This document shows positions 1-7,835 of a DNA stretch of 64,000 nt, piece by piece. The DNA is taken from positions 124,001-188,000 of the forward strand of contig CALLJL010000013.1 in the NCBI GenBank assembly GCA_938092135.1, in the 5' to 3' direction. This DNA is from an uncultured bacterium (GTDB lineage: Bacteria; Acidobacteriota; Aminicenantia; Aminicenantales; CALLJL01). The position numbers and the translations under genes were made by a program. Within the stretch, counting starts at the first letter, position 1. Each line of letters begins with the position of its first letter. The notes beneath the pieces were generated by a model, which searched no databases, was not told where the DNA came from, and saw only the letters and a list, made by a program, of their open reading frames with translations.

Positions 1-2917
1 AATTTGGTCCTAACCTGAAACGAATGCCGCCATAATCAATCTCAGCTGGAAGCATCTCTGAAGGAAGCGATCGACCCGAGGCATCAAAACCGCGTTGATT
101 CATGGAGCCATCAGGAGACGCACCGGCTAGATTATAGGGAAGAGGAACAGGCTTAAATTCTGGAGTCTTAATTTTAAAAGTTGGTGGAGCCAGTTGGAGA
201 GCAAAACTTCGAACCTCAAAGGGATTAAGATCAAATATCAGGATGCCCCCTTTAACTGGAAGATCCCTTAAGTGATCTTCCACCCCGTTAACCTCTCTGG
301 CTTTAATTATCGGAGCCTTGAACTGAAGATTTACATGCCTAGCTGGACGACCATCCATCTCTACAAGGCGAAGGATAATTTCTTCGCTATCCTCAGCCTT
401 TTTCATTGCCAAGACTCTCACCCGATTTGAATTTAAATGAAGAAAAGAAAAACTCTTACCCAGAGCTCCGGGATGGGAAGAACAGGTAAAAACTTGAAGG
501 GGCTGATTCAATCTATAGGCCTGCCAATCGGTCATGTCGCGGTGATAATCCCCACTGTGGGCCGCAATTCCGAAAAGAATTTCATGGCGTCCCCAGTCCT
601 GGCTTGATTGGTCATTGTAGACTTCCCATCCTTTACTTATTCCTGGGGTTCGAAGAAGAGTCAGGCGAATAGTTCCATCATCGGGTTTATCGCTACCAAG
701 CTTGTAATCAGTAAGAATTGTCACGCCGAAGCTTCGGCTATTATCTGTAAGGTCAATCCATTGATGAGAAGGAACTTCAAACTGCTTTTCCGAATTATTG
801 GGTCTCTGGATTGTTCCTATTCCCCAGTTATAAGTGGCCTGCCTATTTCGGGCAGCAAGGGGAAAGACAACTTTCAAATGGGCCTCCGCTGTGTGCCAAT
901 CAATAAGATTATAAAATTCAATCCTTTGTCCGGCTTCGCCCGAAGCTAGTCTGATAATTTGGATAAATTTAGATCCCTCGGCTTCGCGGGTTATTTCCAG
1001 GGCTATCCGTGCCGGCCCTGTTTCAAGAATTTTAATCTTGGCTGGCCCGCTCACATAGGCTCGGGGTTGTCTGATCTGATCTTCCCAGTCCATATTCCAA
1101 GCCGGCCATTGAGAAGGCTTATCAATCTTTATCTCAAGCCTTATGGGCCCTGAAAGTAATTCCCTCCTAAGTTTTTTATCGTAAATGCTCATGACATCGC
1201 CGTTATCATCAAGGTTCAGCCGATACCGTTCATTTTCAAGGCTTTTTTCACTAATTTTTAAAGAGGAATGTAAAGGAGCTTCAGCTGGTCTTACATCGTA
1301 TACAGCCAGACCAACAGGTGAAACTTTGGCCAGAAAAACGACCCGATCTTGATTAAGTTGAGCCGGGACCTCGCGACCATCAGGGCCAAAAACTCGAACT
1401 GCCTTAACCTTACCGGAAGGAAAAGAGACATGGGCTTCGACTATATCTTCTCGAGCAATATTTAAAGGATTATAGACAATTAAAGGAATTCCCTTAACCT
1501 GAGTATCCAATTGCCTCGCCACAGCTTCAAGGGAATTCTCAATCACCCTAGAGAAAATGTTCATCGCTAAAATTTCATCATTCCAGGAGTATTCATAAGC
1601 TTTGGGAATACTTGTACCTGGAAGGATATCATGAAATTGAGCAGCCAGCACGAGTCCCCAGGCATCATTAATAATTTTTTGAGGATAGGGGAGGCCAGCC
1701 ACCCAAGTTGCCATAATCGAAGCCTTTTCAGCTGCTTCAGCCAAAGTTTCATTAAGACGATTCCAACGCTTCATATAAGCTTGGGAAGTAATTGATCCAG
1801 CGGAATGATTAGTTAACTCAAGGTCACCTTGATAACGGGGTAAACCTTTGATCATTTCCGGCGTTAAATCCAGGAAAAGTTGCTCGGCAGTGGCTGAAAT
1901 CACATTGACTGGACCATCGCCGACAATCACTTCTCGACCCGGCTCAGGCTTCTTTGGGGCTTCAGTCGTTGGAGCCCTTTTTAAAAAGGGAGAAGGCAGG
2001 GTGATCTTGCCCTTTGTGACTATGGCTTCAAGTAATTTGATGGAATCTTCCGAGGGAGAGCCACCAGTATCACCAGTGCCATAATACATATAATCGGCAT
2101 AAACGCCGCTTACCTGACCATTAAGTTTAATTCGCGCTGGCCAGTCCACTAGCTGTCGTCGGGGCTGTTCTCCCGAAGGAGGCGACGGAGGAGTTTTACT
2201 CAGGTCATATAAAATGTCCTGGGCATAGCTCCCAGGATTCAAGGCAGCCACCACTCCCCGGCCATCAGGTCCCACCCAAACACCTAAATTAAAGGGAATG
2301 CCTTCGGGAGTTTTTTCAGGCGAATCAGGACCACCTACTGGGGCATTTGATCCCCAGGTTAATTTTTGGGTGGAAAAACCCTTTATTCCACAATGGGCTA
2401 AAATGCTCGGCAAAGAAGCGGGAAAGCCAAAGCAATCGGGCAACATGAATTCCGCGCTGCGGCGTCCAAACTCTTTCTCAAAAAATTTTGTTCCATAAAG
2501 AATTTGCCTAATAATCGATTCGGCCGAAGGCGCATTAACATCAGATTCTTCCCAAGATGAACCGCAGGGGAACCATCGTCCAGCCTTAACCAATTCTTTA
2601 ACTCGATTAAAATCCGCCGGATAGTATTCCTTCATCATTCGATAACGGTTGGCTCCACTAAAATTAAAAATGTAATGGGGATACTTTTCGAGAAGATAGA
2701 AATTAAGACGCATCGTTTTGGGTATATACTCCTTTATGGTCGTCACATAGTCCCATCGCCACTGAGTATCAAGGTGAGCATAGCCGACAACATAAAGAGT
2801 GGGCGTTTTGGTTAAATCGCGCTCGCCAGTTAAAGAGAAAAGTCCACTAAGGCATAAGCTTAACCAAGTAATAACAAAAAAGGTTAGAAAACAAATTATT
2901 TTCTCGACCCGCCTCAT
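1..2917 (-). CDS. Exported glycoside hydrolase family 38 alpha-mannosidase, 3' end cut by the window edge
   Basis: The frame is open from an ATG at 2917 to the left edge, giving 972 codons with no stop, so the C-terminus lies outside. The N-terminus has a hydrophobic stretch (about residues 7-28) that fits a signal peptide or anchor. GH38 enzymes cleave alpha-mannosides with a zinc-bound retaining mechanism. The expected residues are visible: a zinc-binding HLDTQWRW segment (His48, Asp50), the nucleophile-type Asp161 in LPDCFGFP, and a zinc-type His429 in FHDILPG. The second half is the beta-sandwich region usual for the family. The ribosome site AAGGAGG lies 5 bases before the ATG. The next gene (carD) is divergent, so this is a separate transcription unit. 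Likely role: degrading mannose-containing glycans outside the cytoplasm. Family assignment is firm; substrate is not known. Confidence 0.93.
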   Translation of the reverse strand, partial: MRRVEKIICFLTFFVITWLSLCLSGLFSLTGERDLTKTPTLYVVGYAHLDTQWRWDYVTTIKEYIPKTMRLNFYLLEKYPHYIFNFSGANRYRMMKEYYPADFNRVKELVKAGRWFPCGSSWEESDVNAPSAESIIRQILYGTKFFEKEFGRRSAEFMLPDCFGFPASLPSILAHCGIKGFSTQKLTWGSNAPVGGPDSPEKTPEGIPFNLGVWVGPDGRGVVAALNPGSYAQDILYDLSKTPPSPPSGEQPRRQLVDWPARIKLNGQVSGVYADYMYYGTGDTGGSPSEDSIKLLEAIVTKGKITLPSPFLKRAPTTEAPKKPEPGREVIVGDGPVNVISATAEQLFLDLTPEMIKGLPRYQGDLELTNHSAGSITSQAYMKRWNRLNETLAEAAEKASIMATWVAGLPYPQKIINDAWGLVLAAQFHDILPGTSIPKAYEYSWNDEILAMNIFSRVIENSLEAVARQLDTQVKGIPLIVYNPLNIAREDIVEAHVSFPSGKVKAVRVFGPDGREVPAQLNQDRVVFLAKVSPVGLAVYDVRPAEAPLHSSLKISEKSLENERYRLNLDDNGDVMSIYDKKLRRELLSGPIRLEIKIDKPSQWPAWNMDWEDQIRQPRAYVSGPAKIKILETGPARIALEITREAEGSKFIQIIRLASGEAGQRIEFYNLIDWHTAEAHLKVVFPLAARNRQATYNWGIGTIQRPNNSEKQFEVPSHQWIDLTDNSRSFGVTILTDYKLGSDKPDDGTIRLTLLRTPGISKGWEVYNDQSSQDWGRHEILFGIAAHSGDYHRDMTDWQAYRLNQPLQVFTCSSHPGALGKSFSFLHLNSNRVRVLAMKKAEDSEEIILRLVEMDGRPARHVNLQFKAPIIKAREVNGVEDHLRDLPVKGGILIFDLNPFEVRSFALQLAPPTFKIKTPEFKPVPLPYNLAGASPDGSMNQRGFDASGRSLPSEMLPAEIDYGGIRFRLGPN

Positions 2918-2946
2918 TTCAACCTCCTTAAATTGCCTTATTTTTC

Positions 2947-2976
2947 AATATAAAATAATCCTATTTGGGAAAGCAA
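2947..2976 (-). promoter_or_regulatory. Candidate sigma-70 promoter for the GH38 gene
   Basis: On the minus strand there is TTGCTT, an 18-base spacer and TATATT, about 30 bases before the GH38 start codon. It matches the consensus hexamers at most positions. The rest of the 287-base divergent gap up to carD is AT-rich; I see no clear carD promoter in it. Confidence 0.4.
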
Positions 2977-3204
2977 CCTGAATCTTGATCCAAATCATCC
3001 CCTCAAAAATTAGAAAAATAATGGCTTCTCCAATTTCCGCTCAAAGATTAAAAGTTTTTGCCCCCTTTTTCCATAATTGAGCGTAAAACAAGAAAGGTTG
3101 AAGGTTTATCGTTTTTAAGAAAACAATGGACCTAACCGATGAATATGTTTAAGATAAACTCAAGAGATTTGAATTCCCCTTGTATTTTAAGTAAAATAAA
3201 AGCA

Positions 3205-3723
3205 ATGGATTCCTTTAAAATAGGTGATAAAGTAATTTATCCTAATCAGGGCATAGGGATCATCGAAGATATCAAAGAGGCCAATTTATTTGGCGAGACC
3301 TTTCGCATTTATCATGTCAGAATTTTGGCCAATAATTCCCTGGTTCTCGTGCCGGTCACGAATACGAGTGAAGTTGGGCTGAGAAGGCCAATTTCTAGGG
3401 AGGCGGTTGAGGATATTTTTGATTTTATTCGCAGCAGTCCCATCGACATTCATCGCGACTGGAAAGAAAGGTATAAAGAAAATCAAAACCTCATGAAATC
3501 AGGCAAAATTTTCGACGTGATTCTTGTTTTAAAAAGCCTTTATTATCTTAATCTTCAAAGGACCCTATCCTTTCGCGAGAAGGCGATGATGGAAAAAGCC
3601 AAGGAGTTGATTATCAGCGAGCTCGCCGAGGCCTCTTCGCTTTCAGCCTTAGAAATAGAAAGAAAACTTGAGGAATGTTTGGCCCAGTGTTTCCAACATT
3701 TTAAACCCGAGCCTCAAATCTAA
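3205..3723 (+). CDS. carD: CarD/CdnL-family RNA polymerase-binding transcription regulator
   Basis: The 172-residue product opens with MDSFKIGDKVIYPNQGIG, the typical start of the CarD_CdnL_TRCF Tudor-like domain (about residues 1-60), which contacts the RNA polymerase beta subunit. The remainder is helical and matches the DNA-binding C-terminal domain of the family (LSFREKAMMEKAKELI). CarD proteins stabilise open complexes at rRNA and other promoters. An upstream in-frame ATG at 3139 would add 22 residues with no family similarity, so 3205 is preferred; neither start has a strong ribosome site. The gene lies 11 bases before the CorC-like gene and may be cotranscribed with it. Confidence 0.9.
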   Translation: MDSFKIGDKVIYPNQGIGIIEDIKEANLFGETFRIYHVRILANNSLVLVPVTNTSEVGLRRPISREAVEDIFDFIRSSPIDIHRDWKERYKENQNLMKSGKIFDVILVLKSLYYLNLQRTLSFREKAMMEKAKELIISELAEASSLSALEIERKLEECLAQCFQHFKPEPQI

Positions 3724-3734
3724 GGCTGAAAGCT

Positions 3735-5018
3735 ATGATCCTTATAGTTGCCCTATTTTTCTTTTTATGTCTTTTTTTAAGTAGCTTTTTTGCTGCTTCT
3801 GAAACGGCATTTCTTTCAGTCAATCTCTTTAAATTGGGCTCCTTAAAAGACAAAGGGGCAAAAAAAGCTGGCTTAATTCAAAACATCAAAGCGAGGCTAG
3901 ACCAATTTTTGACAACCATTCTTGTGGGTAATACCCTTGTAAACATTGCCGCGGCCTCCTTAGCTACTTATCTCGCCGTTTCCCTTATGCCTGAGAAAAA
4001 AAATCAAGCTGTCTTGTTGGCAACAGCGGTCACCACCATTCTTATTTTAATTTTTGGTGAAATTGGTCCAAAAACCTTGGCTGCCTATCATCCCGTGAAA
4101 ATTGCCTTGAAATTTGTTCAGCCTCTGCGTTTTTTTCTTTTTATTTTTTCGCCTCTTTCTAGGGCCCTTTCTGGCTTTATCCGTCTATTTATACCAGCTT
4201 CAACCCGTAGTCTTAGCAACGGGCCTGATTTTCTCAGCGAAGAAGAGATGAAAATGATAATTCTAACTGGGATTTCCTCTATACCCCAAGAAAGACGGCA
4301 GATGCTTTCTGCCGTATTAACAATTCCCACTCGCCCCATTAGAGAAATAATGGTGCCCAGACCCCAAGTGAAGGCAATCGAAATTTCCTGTTCCTATGAT
4401 AAGATAATTGAGATTATTCTGAGTTCAGAATTTTCCCGTTATCCAGTTTATCGGGGGCGTATGGAAAATATCGAGGGTATTCTTTATGTCAAAGATATTC
4501 TTCCCTACCTTGTGACCCAGAAGAATTTCCAGCTTAAGGACCTACTCCATCCACCGCTTTTCCTGCCTGAATCAGCCTCTTTGGAAACAGCTCTACGAGA
4601 AATGAGAACAAGGGCAGTTCATATGGCTTTGGTGGTTGATGAATTTGGCAGCGTCGAAGGAATTGTCACCCTCGAAGATATTCTTGAAGAAATTGTTGGT
4701 GAGATTAGAGATGAAACCGATGATCTGGCCGAGGAAAGATGGCTCGAGAAAAAGGAAGGAGAAAGCTTTTATCTTCGTGGCCGGGCACCAATTAAGGAAA
4801 TCCGGGAACACCTGGGGATAGAAATACCTGAAAGGAAAGAATATACTACCTTAGCCGGATTCCTCCTTTACCATTTCGGCCATTTTCCCCAGGAAAAGGC
4901 CAGCCTTGAATTCGGACCATACCGATTCACTGTTGAAAAGATAACCCGTCGTCATTTAAGTTTAATTAGAATTGAACCTAAACAAAAGGGTATCAGTTCC
5001 AATGAGAATAATAACTGA
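3735..5018 (+). CDS. CNNM/CorC-HlyC family membrane protein with CBS pair
   Basis: The 427-residue protein has a DUF21/CNNM transmembrane region (about 1-170, with hydrophobic segments near 1-22, 55-80, 90-110 and 125-150). A CBS-domain pair follows (about 190-310, including [11 protein letters not shown] and the [25 protein letters not shown] signature). A C-terminal CorC_HlyC domain (about 335-415) completes the family layout. Family members are linked to Mg2+ or Co2+ transport or homeostasis; the hemolysin name is historical. Its stop overlaps the smpB start by 17 bases, so the two are translationally adjacent. Substrate cannot be told from sequence. Confidence 0.9.
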   Translation: MILIVALFFFLCLFLSSFFAASETAFLSVNLFKLGSLKDKGAKKAGLIQNIKARLDQFLTTILVGNTLVNIAAASLATYLAVSLMPEKKNQAVLLATAVTTILILIFGEIGPKTLAAYHPVKIALKFVQPLRFFLFIFSPLSRALSGFIRLFIPASTRSLSNGPDFLSEEEMKMIILTGISSIPQERRQMLSAVLTIPTRPIREIMVPRPQVKAIEISCSYDKIIEIILSSEFSRYPVYRGRMENIEGILYVKDILPYLVTQKNFQLKDLLHPPLFLPESASLETALREMRTRAVHMALVVDEFGSVEGIVTLEDILEEIVGEIRDETDDLAEERWLEKKEGESFYLRGRAPIKEIREHLGIEIPERKEYTTLAGFLLYHFGHFPQEKASLEFGPYRFTVEKITRRHLSLIRIEPKQKGISSNENNN

Positions 5019-5454
5019 AAACAAAAAGGCCCTTTTTAACTATGAGATACTTGAGAGACTTGAGGCCGGGATCGCTTTGCTTGGCAGCGAAGTCAAATCA
5101 ATCCGAGAAGGCCGCGTAAGCCTAAAAGAAAGCTTTGCAGATATTAAGAATGGTGAAGTTTACCTTATAAACTGCCATATCAGCCCCTATGAAGCTGCCA
5201 ATCGGTTCAATCATGAACCCCTGAGGCCCAGAAAATTACTGCTCCATCGCCAGGAGATCAAAAGACTTACTGGCAAAATAAAAGAAAAAGGCTTAACTTT
5301 AATTCCTACGAAAATTTATTTTAATGATAAAGGCAAGGTAAAAGTAGAAATTGCCCTAGCCCGGGGTAAGCGAGCCTATGAGAAAAAGGAGGCTATTAAA
5401 GCCCGGGATATTGAACGGGAGTTAAGAGCAGAAATGAAGCGATGGCGACGCTAA
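5002..5454 (+). CDS. smpB: SsrA-binding protein SmpB
   Basis: The 150-residue protein binds tmRNA and rescues stalled ribosomes. Family landmarks are present: [25 protein letters not shown], the HISPYE motif, [10 protein letters not shown], and the basic tail rich in Lys and Arg ([20 protein letters not shown]) that enters the mRNA channel. An ATG 30 bases upstream is in frame but adds non-family residues, so 5002 was chosen. No tmRNA gene was recognised nearby. The 3' end overlaps the convergent pdxA by 33 bases. Confidence 0.96.
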   Translation: MRIITENKKALFNYEILERLEAGIALLGSEVKSIREGRVSLKESFADIKNGEVYLINCHISPYEAANRFNHEPLRPRKLLLHRQEIKRLTGKIKEKGLTLIPTKIYFNDKGKVKVEIALARGKRAYEKKEAIKARDIERELRAEMKRWRR

Positions 5455-6474
5455 TTTTCGAGCCATCCTATAGGCCAGAGTGATTGCTTCCATCATACTT
5501 TTCTCAGAAGCGATTCCTTTGGCGGCAATGTCGAAGGCGGTTCCATGATCGGGTGAGGTTCGAGCAAAGGGAAGACCAAAAGTGGCATTAACCCCTCTTT
5601 CAAAGCTCAATAATTTAAAAGCAATCAAACCTTGATCATGGTAAAGGGCAATAACAAAGCATGATTTCCTCTCGAGAGCCTGCCTAAAAATTATATCGGG
5701 AGGATAAGGTCCAGAAAAATTAAGCCCCCTTTGACGAACTTCCTGAATAGCCGGGATGATCTCTTTTTGTTCTTCCTCACCAAGAAGACCATCTTCACCG
5801 GCATGGGGATTAAGGCCAGCCACAAGAAACTCGATTTTTGATTTAAAAAAAGGCTGAACCCATTTTTCAAGACGAACGAAGAATTTGACGAGACTTTCAT
5901 ATTTTATTCTCTCGATTGCCTGTTTTAGAGAAAGATGATGAGAAAAGAGGGCTACCTTTATCCTCTGGCTCCAAAAAACCATAATCGCGTCGGAATAAAA
6001 TTGTTCCAGATAATCGGTATGACCACGCCAGGGAAGGCCAGCCAGAGACCAGGAAAGCTTGGAAATAGGGGCGGTTACAAGGCCATCAAGATGGCCTTGA
6101 TTAGCTGCTTCTACAGCCTGGGCAAAGGCGGTAAAAGAAATCCGGCCAGCTTCAGCTGAAGGTTCTCCCTTTTTAACAGGTTTTTTTTCTTCCTCAAAAG
6201 GGTAAAGATAAAATCCCGGTCTTGAGAGTTGTTCCCAATCAGAAAAGGGCAAGAAATTGATTTTCCTTTTGAGGTTTTTCACCTCTTGCTTAATAATCTC
6301 AGTTGGCCCAAAAATTAAGAAGGAGGCCGAAGGAAGACGATGCTGGCTGGCTAAGGATTTAATTAGAATTTCCGGCCCGATCCCTGCTGGATCACCAATG
6401 GTCAAACCAAGGCGAATTACTTCCTGTCTATTTACTCTTGGCCGCCCGGTCCAGTGATTCATTCTTCTTGTCAT
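5422..6474 (-). CDS. pdxA: 4-hydroxythreonine-4-phosphate dehydrogenase PdxA
   Basis: PdxA oxidises 4-phosphohydroxy-L-threonine in the DXP-dependent pyridoxal phosphate pathway. Visible signatures are [13 protein letters not shown] near the N-terminus, GHTDYLEQF (metal-ligand His), [16 protein letters not shown] (second metal-ligand His), [11 protein letters not shown] (third) and the [12 protein letters not shown] segment. The length of 350 residues is slightly above the usual 330. The start could be 6474 or 6462. It overlaps the end of the Hfq-like gene, suggesting coupled translation from one promoter. It converges with smpB, sharing 33 bases at the 3' ends. Confidence 0.95.
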   Translation of the reverse strand: MTRRMNHWTGRPRVNRQEVIRLGLTIGDPAGIGPEILIKSLASQHRLPSASFLIFGPTEIIKQEVKNLKRKINFLPFSDWEQLSRPGFYLYPFEEEKKPVKKGEPSAEAGRISFTAFAQAVEAANQGHLDGLVTAPISKLSWSLAGLPWRGHTDYLEQFYSDAIMVFWSQRIKVALFSHHLSLKQAIERIKYESLVKFFVRLEKWVQPFFKSKIEFLVAGLNPHAGEDGLLGEEEQKEIIPAIQEVRQRGLNFSGPYPPDIIFRQALERKSCFVIALYHDQGLIAFKLLSFERGVNATFGLPFARTSPDHGTAFDIAAKGIASEKSMMEAITLAYRMARKLASPSLHFCS

Positions 6475-6760
6475 TGAGCTTATATAGGTATTTTATGCTA
6501 TTTTTAAAAACCAGAAGATTAGGAGCGTTTTCTCGATTGATTTTAATACAATAACGATCATACCATTCAATATAACCTTGCACTACTTCGCCATCGATGA
6601 GCACTACCGCCATGGGCGTCTTCTTATTCATTTGCTTCAAATAGTAATAATTTTCAGCATGAGTTTCATAGGGAGGCGGTGCCTTTTTTTTACTGGTCGC
6701 CTCTTTGGACATCTTTTCTTTCACTTCACTTAAGCTTGGTCGCAGAAGTCTTCGGTTCAT
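6428..6760 (-). CDS. hfq: Hfq-like (Sm-fold) RNA-binding protein with N-terminal extension
   Basis: The 110-residue protein has an Sm fold at about residues 38-93. Sm1 is PMAVVLIDGEVVQGYIEWYDRYCIKI, keeping the Hfq V/L-Q-G and F/Y-D pattern, and Sm2 is VFKNSIKYLYK, matching the YKHAIS position with Lys kept but His-Ala replaced by Asn-Ser. About 37 lysine- and serine-rich residues precede the fold, and a short charged tail follows. The start at 6760 is backed by an AGGAG site 8 bases upstream; an ATG 36 bases earlier lacks this. Hfq hexamers pair small RNAs with mRNAs. Orthology to true Hfq is likely but not proven. The gene is upstream of and overlaps pdxA. Confidence 0.8.
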   Translation of the reverse strand: MNRRLLRPSLSEVKEKMSKEATSKKKAPPPYETHAENYYYLKQMNKKTPMAVVLIDGEVVQGYIEWYDRYCIKINRENAPNLLVFKNSIKYLYKLNDKKNESLDRAAKSK

Positions 6761-6860
6761 AATAAATACTCCTGGCCAAATTTTCTTGATTGACAAAAAT
6801 TAAAGTAAATTTTTATTAGACATTCGCACCGGTTTATAAAAGGATAGATCTCTTTTTTAA

Positions 6861-6890
6861 CCTATATCATAGCAAGGGAATAACCGTCAA
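6861..6890 (-). promoter_or_regulatory. Candidate promoter for hfq-like/pdxA
   Basis: The minus strand shows TTGACG, an 18-base spacer and TATAGG, about 100 bases before the Hfq-like start. The -35 is near consensus and the -10 is partial. No other good hexamer pair was seen in the 244-base gap. Confidence 0.35.
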
Positions 6891-7004
6891 CTAATTATTT
6901 TAAGTTTTTTGGGTTAAGAATATATTGGCTTAAGGTTAATTTAATTAAAAAAGGCTTAAGCTTTGAGGAATGACTCTAACCTCATTTTCGATTTTTCCCT
7001 CTAT

Positions 7005-7712
7005 TTATTTTGAAGAAAGATAGGGCAAAAGGACTTCAAGCCAGGCTTTGGCCATTTCCCTGTATCCTTCAGGAGTTGGATGGACCTGGGAAAGAAGCTC
7101 CATTTTCTCTTTAAAAAGCCGCCAGTGGTCAACTACAGGAAAATTATATTCTTCGGCCAGTGCTAGCAAAATAGGGTTAATTTCTTCTTCAACTCGGCGG
7201 GCCGATTCAAAACTAAAAGGAAATGGAACTTCTGGAGGAATAGGCGGAACCAGCCCGATAATCACTCGAGTTCTCTTCCCCCATCTCGTTTTAAAACGAG
7301 AAAAGATTCGGATGATTTCAGTCATATTGCTTCTAAAGCTTTCGAGGGAAGTATAATCGCTATCAAGACGAACATCATTGGTCCCAAGCTCAAGAAGGAT
7401 AAAATCGGGTTTAAGAGCCTTGAGAGCTGCTTCGTTATTTTTTAAATAAATTAAATATTCCCTTGAATTATGTCCATCTCGACCGCAGTTGTAAATTTTA
7501 ACTCTTATACCTCTCTGGCGTAAAAGGCGTCCCAAGTAGGGAGGATAACCCTGCTTGGTAAGGCTATCGCCCGCACAAAGGATAATATAAGAAGGGGATG
7601 AAGACTTGCAACTTGAAAAGCAAAAGAGAGTACCAATTAAAAAAAAGAAGGATAAAAATGATAAAAAAGACCTTTTCTGGCCCTTTTTCGAGGAAAGCTT
7701 TAATCTTGCCAA
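7005..7712 (-). CDS. Exported SGNH/GDSL-family hydrolase (probable lipoprotein)
   Basis: The 235-residue protein has a basic N-terminus, a hydrophobic stretch and Cys in a CFSSCKSS context that fits a lipoprotein signal. The SGNH blocks follow: block I CAGDSLTKQGYP (nucleophile Ser), block II with Gly in NCGRDGHNSREY, block III LLELGTNDVRLD (Asn) and block V SQVHPTPEGYREM (His). The catalytic Asp normally three residues before the His is a Ser here. Family members are esterases or lipases of acyl groups on lipids or glycans; the substrate is unknown. It stands alone between the pdxA unit and the DUF5916 gene. Confidence 0.85.
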   Translation of the reverse strand: MARLKLSSKKGQKRSFLSFLSFFFLIGTLFCFSSCKSSSPSYIILCAGDSLTKQGYPPYLGRLLRQRGIRVKIYNCGRDGHNSREYLIYLKNNEAALKALKPDFILLELGTNDVRLDSDYTSLESFRSNMTEIIRIFSRFKTRWGKRTRVIIGLVPPIPPEVPFPFSFESARRVEEEINPILLALAEEYNFPVVDHWRLFKEKMELLSQVHPTPEGYREMAKAWLEVLLPYLSSK

Positions 7713-7835
7713 CTTTTGGCTTATTTTCCTATTTTAAATAAGCAAAAAATAAACAAGCAAAGAAAAAATTTCCCTCTTTTTTAGGAAAAAAACTATTGCC
7801 TTTCTTTTGATTTATTTCTTGATCCTAAAAAAGGT

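Noticed and set aside
608-2498. Several plus-strand frames of 60-113 codons
   Set aside because: They lie over the continuous GH38 frame on the minus strand.
5455-6427. tmRNA (ssrA) next to smpB
   Set aside because: The region is pdxA coding; no tRNA-like ends were recognised.
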